Of a stretch of DNA of 64,000 nt, positions 35,048 to 49,100 are shown one piece after another. Numbering within the stretch: the first letter of the stretch is position 1; each line of letters starts with the position of its first letter. The translations under genes and the position numbers were made by a program. The notes beneath the pieces are model-generated. The model was not told the origin of the DNA and searched no databases. It saw only the letters and a program-made list of their open reading frames with translations. The stretch spans positions 27,623,669 to 27,687,668 of the forward strand of contig CM056556.1 of the NCBI GenBank assembly GCA_029721515.1, written 5' to 3'. Source of the stretch: Synanceia verrucosa (Eukaryota > Chordata > Actinopteri > Perciformes > Synanceiidae).

Positions 35048-38000
35048 GGTATGCACATGCCTTTGTGCATGTCTTTTAATGCAAGTCTGTCTGCTTGTAG
35101 TTTATGCATGCATGCACATGTAGCCAGCAGGCTTTCTGTTTCATGCACATATTTATGAAATGTTGGATTTTCATTGTTGGGCCATCGGGTTTTATATGTT
35201 TAGCTCTAACTTTAATGTGAAATGTGTGTCCTCAGGTGAATCTGGTCTTGGGAAGTCAACACTCATTAACTCTCTGTTCCTGACTGACCTGTACTCTAAG
35301 GACTACCCTGGGCCGTCCCAGCGCATCAAGAAGACTGTGCAGGTGAGGCTGTTCAGCTTCAAGGCACATTTCACACTTGTTTGACGTCACTGTGTCATGA
35401 AGGGTTATGGGTTTTTTTTTCAGTCTAGGTTTAGAAGAGACCTCTGGTTCCAGGTGGTCAGTTATGAGACATCTGCAAACATTTCAGTGTCATGCATTCC
35501 TAAGTATAAAAGGGCTGGTCTTTCCTGAGCAACTCTCCAGAGGCAGCCTTTGTCTGAACTTTGACTTGTTCACCCCTCAAACCGACTCACAACCATTCCT
35601 TTAACATGTTAACTCCACATGTTAACATGTGTGAAGTCACAGTGTATTGATGAAATGATGATGTGGTGGATGTAAACCACAACTTATACTAGTTAGACGC
35701 TAATTCCATCTAAAATTTAACAGTGACAAATGAACTCATATGAAACATTTCGTTTCAGAAAAAAAGTACAGTACTTACATCATCAGCATGGAAATATTAT
35801 GAGTAAAGCCTCATTTTTAACTTGGACCAGTGCTAGACGAGAAGGGAGAGAGGAAGCAAGAGATGGAGTCCTCTAAAGAAGAGGATGAGTGGGGGATTGG
35901 GTGTTGAGGAAAAGGAAAGTAAGAAAGAAAGAAAGATGGAGGAACTGAGAGGAAAACAGCAAGGCCACAGGCCCTGGCTTTGTCCTTTTATGGTCAAGAT
36001 AAACTGAGGAGGAAGGAGGAGGGAGGCTGCATCTGGAGCAGCAGAGGACAGAGAAGCAGGAGAAACAGTATGGAAAACAGAGAAATGTTGTTAAAGAAGA
36101 GAATAGTGGAGGTAAAGGAGAAGTGTTGTGGACAGAGATGGATCCAGGAGGCAGAAGGTAAGAAGAAGCTGGACAGAGGATCAGTGTCTGAAGCCTGAGG
36201 CAGGGATGGATCAGTAAGAGGAGACTGGAGAGACCAAGAAAAACAGGGAACTGGGTGAAAGTCCTAGGATTTTCCCTGGAGCCTGATTGGGTCAGTAGCA
36301 GGGCAAGAATGTTCCCATGAAACACAACACCCACCAACCCTCACCCACTCACATGTATCACACATGGCATGCCACCTGCAAAACCAGAAAACTACACAGC
36401 TTCACACTTTGACATGATGTCGCACATGGTTTGACCCACACACTGCAGAAATAACTTCCTGATATATTGATTCATAAATTGTTTAACAAATGGTGAGCAC
36501 TGCTCCCACACACACTCTTAAAACACATTTGTGAAATCACTTTGCAGCAGGATCTGTCTTCCTCTTCCACCATACACTGTTCATCCACATCCACACTACA
36601 GCCTCCTCCCAGAGACCAGCTATTCAGCTCTCCTCTCAGCTTGCCAAAAGCACTTCTGTGGAGGTCTGTGGAGTGGGAAAATCCAGCTAAATATCCATAG
36701 CTCCATGTGAGATATTTGGATATCGAGTTTAAAGGGTTGTTTCATCCCTATTTTTATTCTCATGAGCAGCATGTGACATGGGAAGCCAAATCTGATGCCT
36801 TGTTCAGTCCCTGACTGGCTTATCTTTTCTCAATTTGTTTGTTGTTTGTTTCTCCAAATACCAAAATCTGTGAACACAAGTACAAAAAAAGTGACTTTTC
36901 ATCATGTGTCCCCTTTAAATGCAGTTGGTTTGTCGTTGCTGTGAGCTCCACAAACTAGATTCTGTTTAGCTCCAGTGTGTTAAGGTGCAGACAGGAATCT
37001 AAAGCCTGGACATTACAAACAGAAACCATCTACATGATTTCAAAAGTAAAAACACACCATCATTTAAATTATGTAAAATTTTAAAGGAGTCACTGCTGGA
37101 GTTGGAGTTTAGCCCCATTGACCAGTAGAAAGATGATTTAACAGTGTTGATCATTGGAGGAAAAATTTAATTAACTCTCTCAATGGCTAGCATGTTAGCC
37201 GTGAGAATGCTAGTTGTCGTCATTTGACTAAAGTTTGGAACATTTGCCGGCTAAACCAAGGCTGTGTTCGATCCTATCCTCCATACTCCTGTACTAATAA
37301 TAATAATAATAATGATAATACTAATGCTCCATCTGTGTACAAACTAAATGAAAAGGAATGATAACTAAACAACATGGTTGTGTGTCCTGTATTAGCTAAT
37401 CATTCACCTGATCAAGTATCAAATGAAGACAAACAAAGGTGACGTCGCTGTATCTCGTGACAGCCCGTCTGTTGTGTTTCAGTCCCAGCATGGTGATCAC
37501 TTTACTCCACATCGTCCTCCAGGCCTCCTTTGGTCCGTCGCTCACATCCAACCTCATGTGAACCTCATGAGCACAGCGTGGGCATCCAGGCTCTCCTGCA
37601 AGTAGCAGTTAGTGTGTTTGCCATGGAGGCTGTGGTCTGAGGCTGCGGGGGAGAGACGGGGTCACAGTATTTATATTCCAGAACAATCTCTCATGCTTTG
37701 TCGCTCACCCGCTTTCCACCAGATCACATTTCTTTTTAAATGATGGTGTTGAGACTGACGGCATTTTTGAGGTTTTCTCCCAATCTGTTTTTCTTCGCGG
37801 AAACGGTGGAAATAGCAGATTTGGTTTTGAGATGGCATGCATGTCATGCACAGACACTTACAGTACAAACACACATTTTAACACACATGCTGGATGCACA
37901 CTGGAGCTCAGACATGTCAAATGACTGTGGTGTGTGATATATATACGATCAGCTGTAAAGTAGCACAGATTATTCTGAAGGTTTGTGGAAGCTGAAGAAT

Positions 38001-40048
38001 GTTTGTGTTAAAGCAGGAGGACTGTAGTTTGAGCTAAAGGGGCGATCCTAAAATAACTAGATGGCCTTGTGAAAGTATGTGGCGGAGCGAGGGAACAGCA
38101 GAAGAGCTGCAGGAAATGATGGATCTGTAGCACTGAATGTGACTAAAGTGTGAGAAGGAATGCCTTTGTCTGCTTTTTTCTGTCACACACTGAAAACAGA
38201 CAGTTATTTTCTTTACAGTGACATGTTATATTTATAATTTATTACTTCATGTCTCATTAAGCACGTTGATGCACTGGACCAGAGATGGGTTGCATATTTT
38301 AGACCACAACGGACACGTCTCTGCCATCATTTCATAGATTTAGTTAATGTCACTCGTTAAAGGCTGTGGGCTAGATCTGCTCTTTTCAACATGATTCTAT
38401 TACTTTATGGTAATCAGAGCAACAAACTGTTGAAGATAGCATGATTATAGCATATTGTTGAATTTATTAAATTAAAGTAGTCCTCAGTTTATTGACTGAA
38501 GCACCACAGCTGACTGCCTTAATTAAGCACCTTGATCATAGACAGTCCAGCCATATTCTGGGTTTTTAACTTAGCCTTTTTTTTACTCTACAACCTTTTA
38601 AGATTTAAAATATGTGGCCTGCACAGTGAGGAGGTCATGATCATCCATCCCTTACCTAAACACACCATGAGCTGTTTAGAGGAAGCAGAGTGTGAATTGT
38701 CTTATCTCTTGTTGTGTTTGAATCCCCCAGCAGGCTGTGTGGGTGCTCTTACTCTGCTGTGATGTGTTATCAGTGCCCTGAGTGGGAGAAGATGGTCTCA
38801 CATAATGAAACGTGTGTGTGTGTGTGTGTGTGTGTGGGCTCATTTAGTCCACATGAATAAGTACATCAGGATAACTCTGCAGTGACTCGGTGTGTTTCAG
38901 GTGGAGCAGTCTAAAGTGCTGATTAAGGAAGGAGGGGTCCAGCTGACACTCACCATCGTCGATACTCCAGGTTTTGGAGATGCAGTGGATAACAGCAACT
39001 GGTGAGGAGTGCTGGCTTAACCCAAATTACCAGATGATCGTCCATGTTCTTTCTTCTTACTCAGTTTCTCTGCTCTGTCTTTTCAGTTGGCAGCCGGTGA
39101 TAAACTACATCGACAGTAAATGCGAGGACTTCCTGAACGCAGAGTCCAGAGTGAACCGCAGATCCATGCCGGACAACAGAGTCCACTGCTGCCTGTACTT
39201 CATCGCTCCCTCTGGACACGGGTAGGTCTGCATGAGCTGGTGCAACATCATTTCATGATGTACAGTAAGGTGATGTAACACAGAGGAAAACAGGACACTA
39301 AGGTGATAAGGTGATGTGTTTCCTGTCATTTCACGTGTTTGTGCGAAAAAAATGCTACAGATTTATAAGAAATGTTCTAAAATCCATCATCCATGTCAGC
39401 CTTTCAATTTCCAGTCTCCTTGATGTGATGTAAACCATGTTGAAATGTTGATTTCTAGCATAATTAACATCTGACCCTGGGACGCTGATGTCCGTTGATG
39501 TCCCTGAAAATAAGAAAACACATTTTCACATCCAGCAGGTGCAGAGCAACACTTCAGCCTTCACTTATGCTTTTGTTGTTTGTTTTTTTTTGTTTGTTTT
39601 TTTTTGTTAACTTGGAGATCCAATATTCACTGTTCACCAGATGGTTACTGGCTTTGTCATTCAGTGCTGGTCCTGTACATAACAAAGTTTTTAGAGCTTA
39701 TTTTGAAAAAAAGCAGTTATCTTGTGAGTCAGGTGATGAAGCTGTGATTCCCTCTCACATTATAAATAGTCATTTGATCCATGGTTAAAATAAAATATTG
39801 TCTATAGCAGTTTCTACAGACGATATCATAGTTTCACGAGAAGTGAAATATTTAGCAGCACCAGGTGGTAAGTGGGAGGATGGTTTTGTTCTTGTCATGA
39901 TCCTCAGTCTTTTTTTTTTTTTTTTATTCAAATGTTATTAACCAACATGACATCAATGGCAGAGCAGCTGTCAGTCACTGAAACCTGCAGACTCTGACCT
40001 CTGGAGGTCGATAAGTCTACCTTTCTGTCTGAGTCACAGACAAGGAGG

Positions 40049-40109
<61 letters not shown>

Positions 40110-43100
40110 ACCCACAAAGATTATATAACCCAGTTCTGCTCATGCTCACTAGAGTTCTGCTCTCATCAGTGAATCAGCCAATCAGAGTGGAGGCTTGGAG
40201 GCAGGCAGACCTCTCATCACAGACAAACACACTTTGTCTTCTCTCATCTTGCTGTGTGTGTGTTCAGTTGGCATCTAGAACATTCCCTGTTTTGCTGCAG
40301 CACCAGTCTGAGTTAACTGTGCAGAGTCCAGACTCAGCGATGACTAACTGTGATCTCCATAGATTTAAACGGTCTCTGGATCTTTTGTACCTCTGCAGAG
40401 ATGAGTCGTATGCAAAGTGTGTGATGTCACTTTCATTCAGCCAGAAAATGTGTGAATGTGTGACTTTCACGTTACTGTGAGAGGCATTCAGCTGCTTATG
40501 AAACGGTCTCATGTTAATACTGCTGGCCTACATAAGCAAAACAAGATCATCAACACAGAATGAAAGCTCCTCGAAGCTTCAAGCGAGGAGAGTGACTTCA
40601 GTTCTGTTGTGGTTGCTTCACTTAGAGATGAGACAACATACATAAAAGTGGAGGGCGCATGTCTGAAAGGGCTGTAAATGGCTTTAAATGGCCATGGCGT
40701 GCCCCGCTCTTCTGCTCCAGGATTGTTGATATTCATTCAAGCTAAGTATTGATGTTTTCCTGTCACTGTACAGGAATTTGATGGAGCAGTTCTTGGACTG
40801 TTTACACCTTCAGATCCTCTGCAGCAGCTGCAGAGTTACAGCTTGCATCCAGAAGTCACTGATGTGTGGCTGTAAAATTTGAAATCCCATAAATCCTGTG
40901 TCAGAACTGAAGTGCATGCTCAGGTTTACAAGCTAAGCACGTCTCTGATATTTTATATCCCAAGATACCACAAGGAGAAGGAAGGTAAAGTTCCAACAGG
41001 GAGTCCAACCAGCAGTGAGTGCTGCTACTGCTAGTTTTAAACATCACTGCCAGTGTGGCTCAACTCAGAGAGGAAGAGGATGTCACAGAAATAACTTGAA
41101 GTCTTCAAGATTCCTGTTTTATCTGGGACACATTCGTTGTACACCGACCTGAATCTGCGTCATGCGCTCCCTCTGTCGCTGCATCCCTCTGTGAACCGCT
41201 GAACAGCTGTTTTTGTTGACATCTTTGTATTTCTGCATTCCTCAACATCTCCTTTAGCCTCAGACACATGTCTGCACACAACGTATAAAAATGAGAATTA
41301 TTCATTCAGTCAACAACGTACAGTTATATTTTTGCATCATTTTCTCCCATTGTGCTGTAGACTGCATGCTCATCTCCACATTCTGCCCACAGACCTCAGG
41401 CCTACCAGAGCGCTGTGTTTCTGGCCACTGGTCCTGCTTTTCATTCAGACAGTTAGAAGAGCTCATGAGGATCACAAAGACGATCCTCATCTGAGTCTAA
41501 CGAGACAAAACCATCAATTGTTGCCACAGATGAAGAACACATGATATAAAAAGCCAGCCTCTCTCAGCTTAATTGAGTAGTGTACGTTCTGCTCGGCCCT
41601 CTGCTGGAGACTCACTCAGACCTGCACTTATTTTGAAAAGTCACTCACTGAGGAAGACCAGTGTGGTGTTAATAATACCTACATGAGTTCTTCATTCACA
41701 GGACGTGTCACTCTGCCTGATTCATCAAGCCCAGTTTAGGTTTTCATGCAGAGAGACGGGGTGCGCTCATGATATTAACATTTCTGAACAGTCAGTGGAA
41801 AAATGGGTGAATGTCAGTGATAGCTTAGGGGCCCAGGCCTCTGTTCAGCTGAAGATAATGATCGGACATCTGGTGACTCGTTTCTGGTTTCTCTCTATCT
41901 GTCCTTCAGTCTGAAGCCGCTGGACATCGAGTTCATGAAGAGACTCCATGACAAGGTCAACGTCATCCCTCTCATTGCAAAGGCTGACACCCTGACCCCA
42001 GAGGAGTGCCAGCTTTTCAAAAAGCAGGTATTTGTGTGTCAGATCAAATATTGTGTAGCATGTTTTTAATCTTGTTTCCTTCCTGCAAGCAGCATAAACT
42101 TGAAACCAAATACAGGACGTACCATTATTTCTGTGTTAAATATATATAAGTATAGAGCCAGAGTGAGGCGGCACTTAGCCTAGCTTAACCTAAAGACTAG
42201 AAGCAGGTGAGAATAGTCCGTCCAGCTCACTCCAAGGTCCAAAAATCTTCAAGGTGACAAACAACAGGTGAGTGCAGTGACTTCACAGAGGCTTGTCATC
42301 ACCTTTGTGTAAAAAAACTGTGGTTCACTAGAAAAAATGGTACATAAGCCCCTCCACATCCACAACATGTTGTTTTATCATTTCCACACACTCATTAAAT
42401 GGTGACATTTAGGTTTGTTGGAAGGCATGTTTTTGAAGTTTTGGCAGAGTTGGGCTACTTCATTCTCCTGCCATCTTTTATGCTAAGCTAAGCTAATCAC
42501 CTCTGAGCTCTAGCTCCATTCTTCATGTATAGACCTGAACGTGGTATCAATCTAAGTCCCAGAAGAAAAACAGCAAATAAGATTAATGTTTGTAGACCGT
42601 TAGGAGAAATTAAAATCCTTTTTGATTGGACTGTAGAGTACTTGTGTCCTTTATTCTGCTCTCTCTCTCTTTGTCAGATCATGAAAGAGATACAAGAGCA
42701 CAAAATCAAAATTTATGAATTCCCGGACACAGAGGACGACGAGGACAATAAGCTCATCCGAAAGATAAAGGTAAAGGACCACACGGTCTCATCAGGACTG
42801 ATCGTCTGTTTTTAGATGAGCTCACCTTTTGATGTTGATGTCGAATATCAGTGATTAAATTCCCAGCAGTGTTTAAAACAGTGAAACACTGTGATGTTTC
42901 AGGAATCACTCAGTTTCAATTGAATTCTGCCATGACATGAATATTGTGACTGACGTTGTAGCATGTTCCTGGCTTAGCGGTTGTTTTATTACCAATTGTC
43001 TCATTATAACAAATGCTGTCAGTCCACTGCACTTACTAGACCTGAGTTTGAATATAACAACATTAATAAATGTCAGCAGACACGTGTATCCTGACCCAAA

Positions 43101-46100
43101 GCTTCACACAGTTTACCCAAACTAAACTGTGACGTCAGGTCTGGTCTTAGCAGTTCTACATCAGACTGTCGTTGGTCTCTCCTCCAGGAGAAGATGCCGC
43201 TGGCAGTAGTCGGCAGCAACGTGGTCATCGAGGTTAACGGCAAGAAGGTCAGAGGTCGCCAGTACCCATGGGGCGTGGCAGAAGGTAGGTTCACTCAGGT
43301 CCACACCCAGAAAAGAAGTATATGAAAGTTCACAAGTGGTGATGATAAAGCAAGTCTTCATGTTTTAGACACTCAATACGTCATTATATCACCTCGGTCA
43401 GACAGTGACAGATGTGAGAGAGAGAGGCTGATGCATGTTGGGAGGTCGATGTGTTTGAGAATGTCCAGCAGTCCCAGTATTTTCCACCCCTGTATCCAGT
43501 GAATGTATTAACTGCCAGGCAACACAACCACTTGTCAAAATGTGTCCTTGACCTGAAATACCTCCATGAACCAGTGAAAATAAGATAAGTCTTTGTTAGT
43601 CCCACAAACAGGGAAATCTGTAGATAGCAACAATAAGAATCTATTAAAAATAACAATGTAAACAATATATAAAAGTCAACAAACTGGTGAAATATGTGCA
43701 ACATAAGTGAACACAGTGGACCAGCTGGTGTAGTAAAGATAACAGAAGTGATAGAAGAAATATAATAATGTTGCTTATGGTCATAACACCTGCTGGAGCT
43801 TTATAGCATTAGTCTTGAAATAACTGATTTTATCATTTCATTATTGTTGACTATTAAAGTCTGTTGTTGAATCGCATGCAGCTGTGTCCATGTTTTTAAA
43901 TGCTCCATGTCGTTCTGCTGAAAAGTCTCACTGGGAGACACCTGGATGGGTTTGGATAACAACCATATCTACCATCCCAGGGTCAAGAAAGAACCTCCAG
44001 ATTTAATTAGAGCAGTCAGTATTGTTCTCAGTGAGTGCAGCGTGTTCCTGAAGATACTTTTACATTTTGACAAGTTCAGAGTTACCAGACAGTTAATACA
44101 TGGTTACCTGTCCTGACTCACCTGCACACAGTTAATACATGGTTACCTGTCCTGACTCACCTGCACACAGTTAATACATGGTTACCTGTCCTGACTCACC
44201 TGCACACAGTTAATACATGGTTACCTGTCCTGACTCACCTGCACACAGTTAATACATGGTTACCTGTCCTGACTCACCTGCACACAGTTAATACATGGTT
44301 ACCTGTCCTGACTCACCTGCACACAGTTAATACATGGTTACCTGTCCTGACTCACCTGCACACAGTTAATACATGGTTACCTGTCCTGACTCACCTGCAC
44401 ACAGTTAATACAAGGTTACCCGTCCTGACTCACCTGCACACAGTTAATACATGGTTACCTGTCCTGACTCACCTGCACACAGTTAATACATGGTTACCCG
44501 TCCTGACTCACCTGCACACAGTTAATACATGGTTACCCGTCCTGACTCACCTGCACACAGTTAATACATGGTTACCCGTCCTGACTCACCTGCACACAGT
44601 TAATACATGGTTACCCGTCCTGACTCACCTGCACACAGTTAATACATGGTTACCCGTCCTGACTCACCTGCACACAGTTAATACATGGTTACCCGTCCTG
44701 ACTCACCTGCACACAGTTAATACATGGTTACCCGTCCTGACTCACCTGCACACAGTTAATACATGGTTACCCGTCCTGACTCACCTGCACACAGTTAATA
44801 CAAGGTTACCCGTCCTGACTCACCTGCACACAGTTAATACAAGGTTACCCGTCCTGACTCACCTGCACACAGTTAATACAAGGTTACCCGTCCTGACTCA
44901 CCTGCACACAGTTAATACATGGTTACCCGTCCTGACTCACCTGCACACAGTTAATACAAGGTTACCCGTCCTGACTCACCTGCACACAGTTAATACAAGG
45001 TTACCCGTCCTGACTCACCTGCACACAGTTAATACATGGTTACCCGTCCTGACTCACCTGCACACAGTTAATACATGGTTACCCGTCCTGACTCACCTGC
45101 ACACAGTTAATACATGGTTACCCGTCCTGACTCACCTGCACACAGTTAATACATGGTTACCCGTCCTGACTCACCTGCACACAGTTAATACATGGTTACC
45201 CGTCCTGACTCACCTGCACACAGTTAATACATGGTTACCCGTCCTGACTCACCTGCACACAGTTAATACATGGTTACCCGTCCTGACTCACCTGCACACA
45301 GTTAATACATGGTTACCCGTCCTGACTCACCTGCACACAGTTAATACATGGTTACCCGTCCTGACTCACCTGCACACAGTTAATACATGGTTACCCGTCC
45401 TGACTCACCTGCACACAGTTAATACATGGTTACCCGTCCTGACTCACCTGCACACAGTTAATACATGGTTACCCGTCCTGACTCACCTGCACACAGTTAA
45501 TACATGGTTACCCGTCCTGACTCACCTGCACACAGTTAATACATGGTTACCCGTCCTGACTCACCTGCACACAGTTAATACATGGTTACCCGTCCTGACT
45601 CACCTGCACACAGTTAATACATGGTTACCCGTCCTGACTCACCTGCACACAGTTAATACATGGTTACCCGTCCTGACTCACCTGCACACAGTTAATACAT
45701 GGTTACCCGTCCTGACTCACCTGCACACAGTTAATACATGGTTACCCGTCCTGACTCACCTGCACACAGTTAATACATGGTTACCCGTCCTGACTCACCT
45801 GCACACAGTTAATACATGGTTACCCGTCCTGACTCACCTGCACACAGTTAATACATGGTTACCCGTCCTGACTCACCTGCACACAGTTAATACAAGGTTA
45901 CCCGTCCTGACTCACCTGCACACAGTTAATACAAGGTTACCCGTCCTGACTCACCTGCACACAGTTAATACATGGTTACCCGTCCTGACTCACCTGCACA
46001 CAGTTAATACATGGTTACCCGTCCTGACTCACCTGCACACAGTTAATACAAGGTTACCCGTCCTGACTCACCTGCACACAGTTAATACAAGGTTACCCGT

Positions 46101-49100
46101 CCTGACTCACCTGCACACAGTTAATACATGGTTACCCGTCCTGACTCACCTGCACACAGTTAATACATGGTTACCCGTCCTGACTCACCTGCACACAGTT
46201 AATACATGGTTACCCGTCCTGACTCACCTGCACACAGTTAATACATGGTTACCTGTCCTGACTCACCTGCACACAGTTAATACATGGTTACCCGTCCTGA
46301 CTCACCTGCACACAGTTAATACAAGGTTACCTGTCCTGACTCACCTGCACACAGTTAATACATGGTTACCTGTCCTGACTCACCTGCACACAGTGCTCCT
46401 GGTGGCGTCGACCCTGACAGGGATCCTGGAAAAAGGAGGATGGACACAGAGTATTATGGGCTGGAGTGTCCAGTGATGGACTGCTGTGTTACTTCTCATT
46501 TGTCTTCAAGTCCTGTGAAAGATGATATGCTGTTCATCTGTATTTTTTTATTAAGTAATATTCCTTTGATACTGTGGTTGACCGTTTATCAGTCATTCAC
46601 TTTTTCATTCCTTCTTTTCTCTCTTTTTTTCTTTTTTCTTTGTCTATTCTTTTCCATGACTGACAGAGGGCATTTTTGGTAAACCAAACCATCTTTCTCT
46701 TCAGTTCAGCTTTATCTCCTCCTCCTCCTCCTCCTCCTCAGAGCAGCTCTCCATCCCTCCTTTCCTTTCACCTTTCTGTTGCTGTGCTGTCTCATCATCA
46801 GGCTGATGGTCAAACCAATGCTCTGATCAGACTTGGGCTGAAAAGACACTGTATTCTGGAAACATCTGAACTCAAAGAACATGGATTAAAAAGCACTGAC
46901 CCCAAAATCATTCATGTGTTCTCAGTAGAATATGGGCCTCTTGCTCTTCATCCTACACCAAGCTGAATCCAGTAAGACTTCGCTGTGATAAGAAGATTAT
47001 ATTGGCAGCTATTAATGCAGAATATTATAATCACATGTGGTGATTCTGCCAAAGTTTAAGATTTTGTGTGTCCAAAATATTGACTTGAAGGAGGTGAACA
47101 CAAGTCCATTCACCAGCAGCAGTCTATCTGTTCTCCATGTTGTTCATTAACTGGTTTGATGGTTTGATGGTACACAGTGTGGCGTGAATTTTAGAGCCGG
47201 ACCATCATATGAGCACGACCGGTATTAATTACTGGCTTATTTGGGACACAGAGGCATATTGTTTATGTTGGCAGAAACTGTGGTTTAGAAATCTCTAATT
47301 TACTGTTTGGAGTCACTTTGAAATATTTCTGAATGGTAAAAAGTCTCAGTCAGTACATCAGATGCAGTCAGCCAGGTCTCAAATCACACTTTTTATATTA
47401 TACTGCTGTTTGCACCAAGACATTGTGCATAGAACCAAGCACCCCACTAAAGGAAAGATGATCCAGGAGCAAAGCATCACTGTACATGAGTACTTTTTAA
47501 AGTACTCCTCATGCCTCAGAAATATTTAAACAGTCTGTACTCTCATTTCAGTGTGTACTGGATGTTACCCTGGAGTGAAGGAGCCTGTAGAATATCAGAG
47601 GGACACATGAATGATTATGTTTTCACAGGATAAAACTGTTCATTATAACTTTACTGACTGAGCTGTGGGAACAGAGTGGCATCACTTCAGCATCTTAGCC
47701 TGCTCATTTAAACCACTTCATTTAAAGATAAAACTGAAATACTGCTGCTATAACAATGAAAATACTACTGAGCATCCCTCGTTGTGCAGGAAAACTACAC
47801 AGAGTACAACAGGTCCAACATTTCTGTGATCGTTTTAACTCTTTTTTTTTGTCTGTTCAGAACAGCTGAATGTTTGGCCTGTGGCGTCACAGCTTTCCTG
47901 CCTAAAATACCACTAAAATGCTCTCTGGTACACTGAGAAAACAAAACCGAGGGCAGCTCTTTACCGTGAGGTGAACTGCTGAGGGCTCCCAGCTGTAGAT
48001 TTATTATCATGTTTATTTATGAAAGTATTGAATTATGTTACTGTTCGAACTCTCTCCAAGCATGTAAACATGTGGAGCTCAACTTTGTACTACTTTCTGT
48101 GTATTTCTACTTCATAGGAAAACATAGTACTACTACATTCACCTGACTCCTGAAAATGCATTTTTCATTATCATAACATCATTATTATTTCTTAAACTTT
48201 CCGGTATTTTACTGGAATTAAAAGCTGCACCTCTAAAACCAGGAGGCACAGGTTCAGTCATCTGCAGTCTCTCCACTAGATGCCAACAAATCCTAGTACA
48301 TGTACTTTGACTTTGTGGTAGAATTTTACTTCAAATACAGGCTTACTCATGGAGGGAAAGCCTGTTTGCTTTTTTAAGTTCATTAACACTGACCGTGTCT
48401 AGATTGCACTAAATTTGACAGAGAGATCCTTTTGGTCTGCAGCAGCACGCCTGCTGTGTTTAAAGTAGATCAGATTAACGGTGTTAATGTGAAGGACACA
48501 CACACACATACCTGTACAGGTGCGCCTTCAGAGACTCTTCCAGGCTGAAACTGGTTGCTTGTTGAAAACCTGAGTGATGTCTGACCACTCCTCTTTTAAA
48601 CATCACTGCTGTGTACCCAGATCTCAGCAGTGACTTAACGGAGGTCACGTTATCATTGCTGGTAAGAACGAGGGCCCACATGACAAAAATGAGATTGTAA
48701 TGAACAGGAATTATCCTGCCTTTACTCGACACACATCTCAAAATGTGGCTGGTTTAAATCAGCAGGTTTGAAGCGTCACTTGCTCAGTTGCTGCCCCAGG
48801 TCTGATGCTGTGAATAGTCATGGAGGAAACTAGAGGCTGTTTGGTGCTGAAGCTCCAGCTGTAGTAGAAACATCACTCTAACGCTGCCGTTCCCTTCTTT
48901 GCTCCTATGGTATCCACACTGTTTCAGCCCTGCTTCACCACATGATTCAGCTCACTGTGTTGTAGCAGGGTGACAACGGTGTACAGAGCTTCCTGTATCA
49001 CTGGACCAAGGACTGGGATCCACCATCCTAATGCACTGCTTCTAGATTCATTATAGGTTCATGAGCCGTCAGTCATGAAGCAGCTCATTAAGTCATCAAG

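Larger units (their letters stand above)
25781..35235 (+). other. Septin7 intron 2
   Basis: A 9.5-kb intron. Identified contents are a TG/AG microsatellite (26511-26584), a TTAA-flanked transposon with a SINE inside it (27181-27736), GT runs near 29303-29327 and 31792-31837, a possible second DNA transposon (30255-30790), a dispersed repeat (33945-34106) and a long GT run (34985-35044). I see no convincing exon in the remainder; its short open frames lack family features. Confidence 0.7.

Noticed and set aside
35873..36337. A 154-codon minus-strand frame in septin7 intron 3
   Set aside because: It is the complement of a purine-rich tract, giving a Ser/Leu/Pro/Phe-biased product. No conserved motif or exon structure was seen.
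44089..46394. Regularly spaced 39-bp repeats suggesting a CRISPR array
   Set aside because: The copies are contiguous and there are no unique spacers or cas genes. The genome is a vertebrate's, and this is a minisatellite.
46362..46966. Open frames of 96-106 codons just after the 39-bp array
   Set aside because: They are rich in Leu/Phe/Ser/Pro from CT-rich sequence, lack family features and lie inside a septin7 intron with no splice support.
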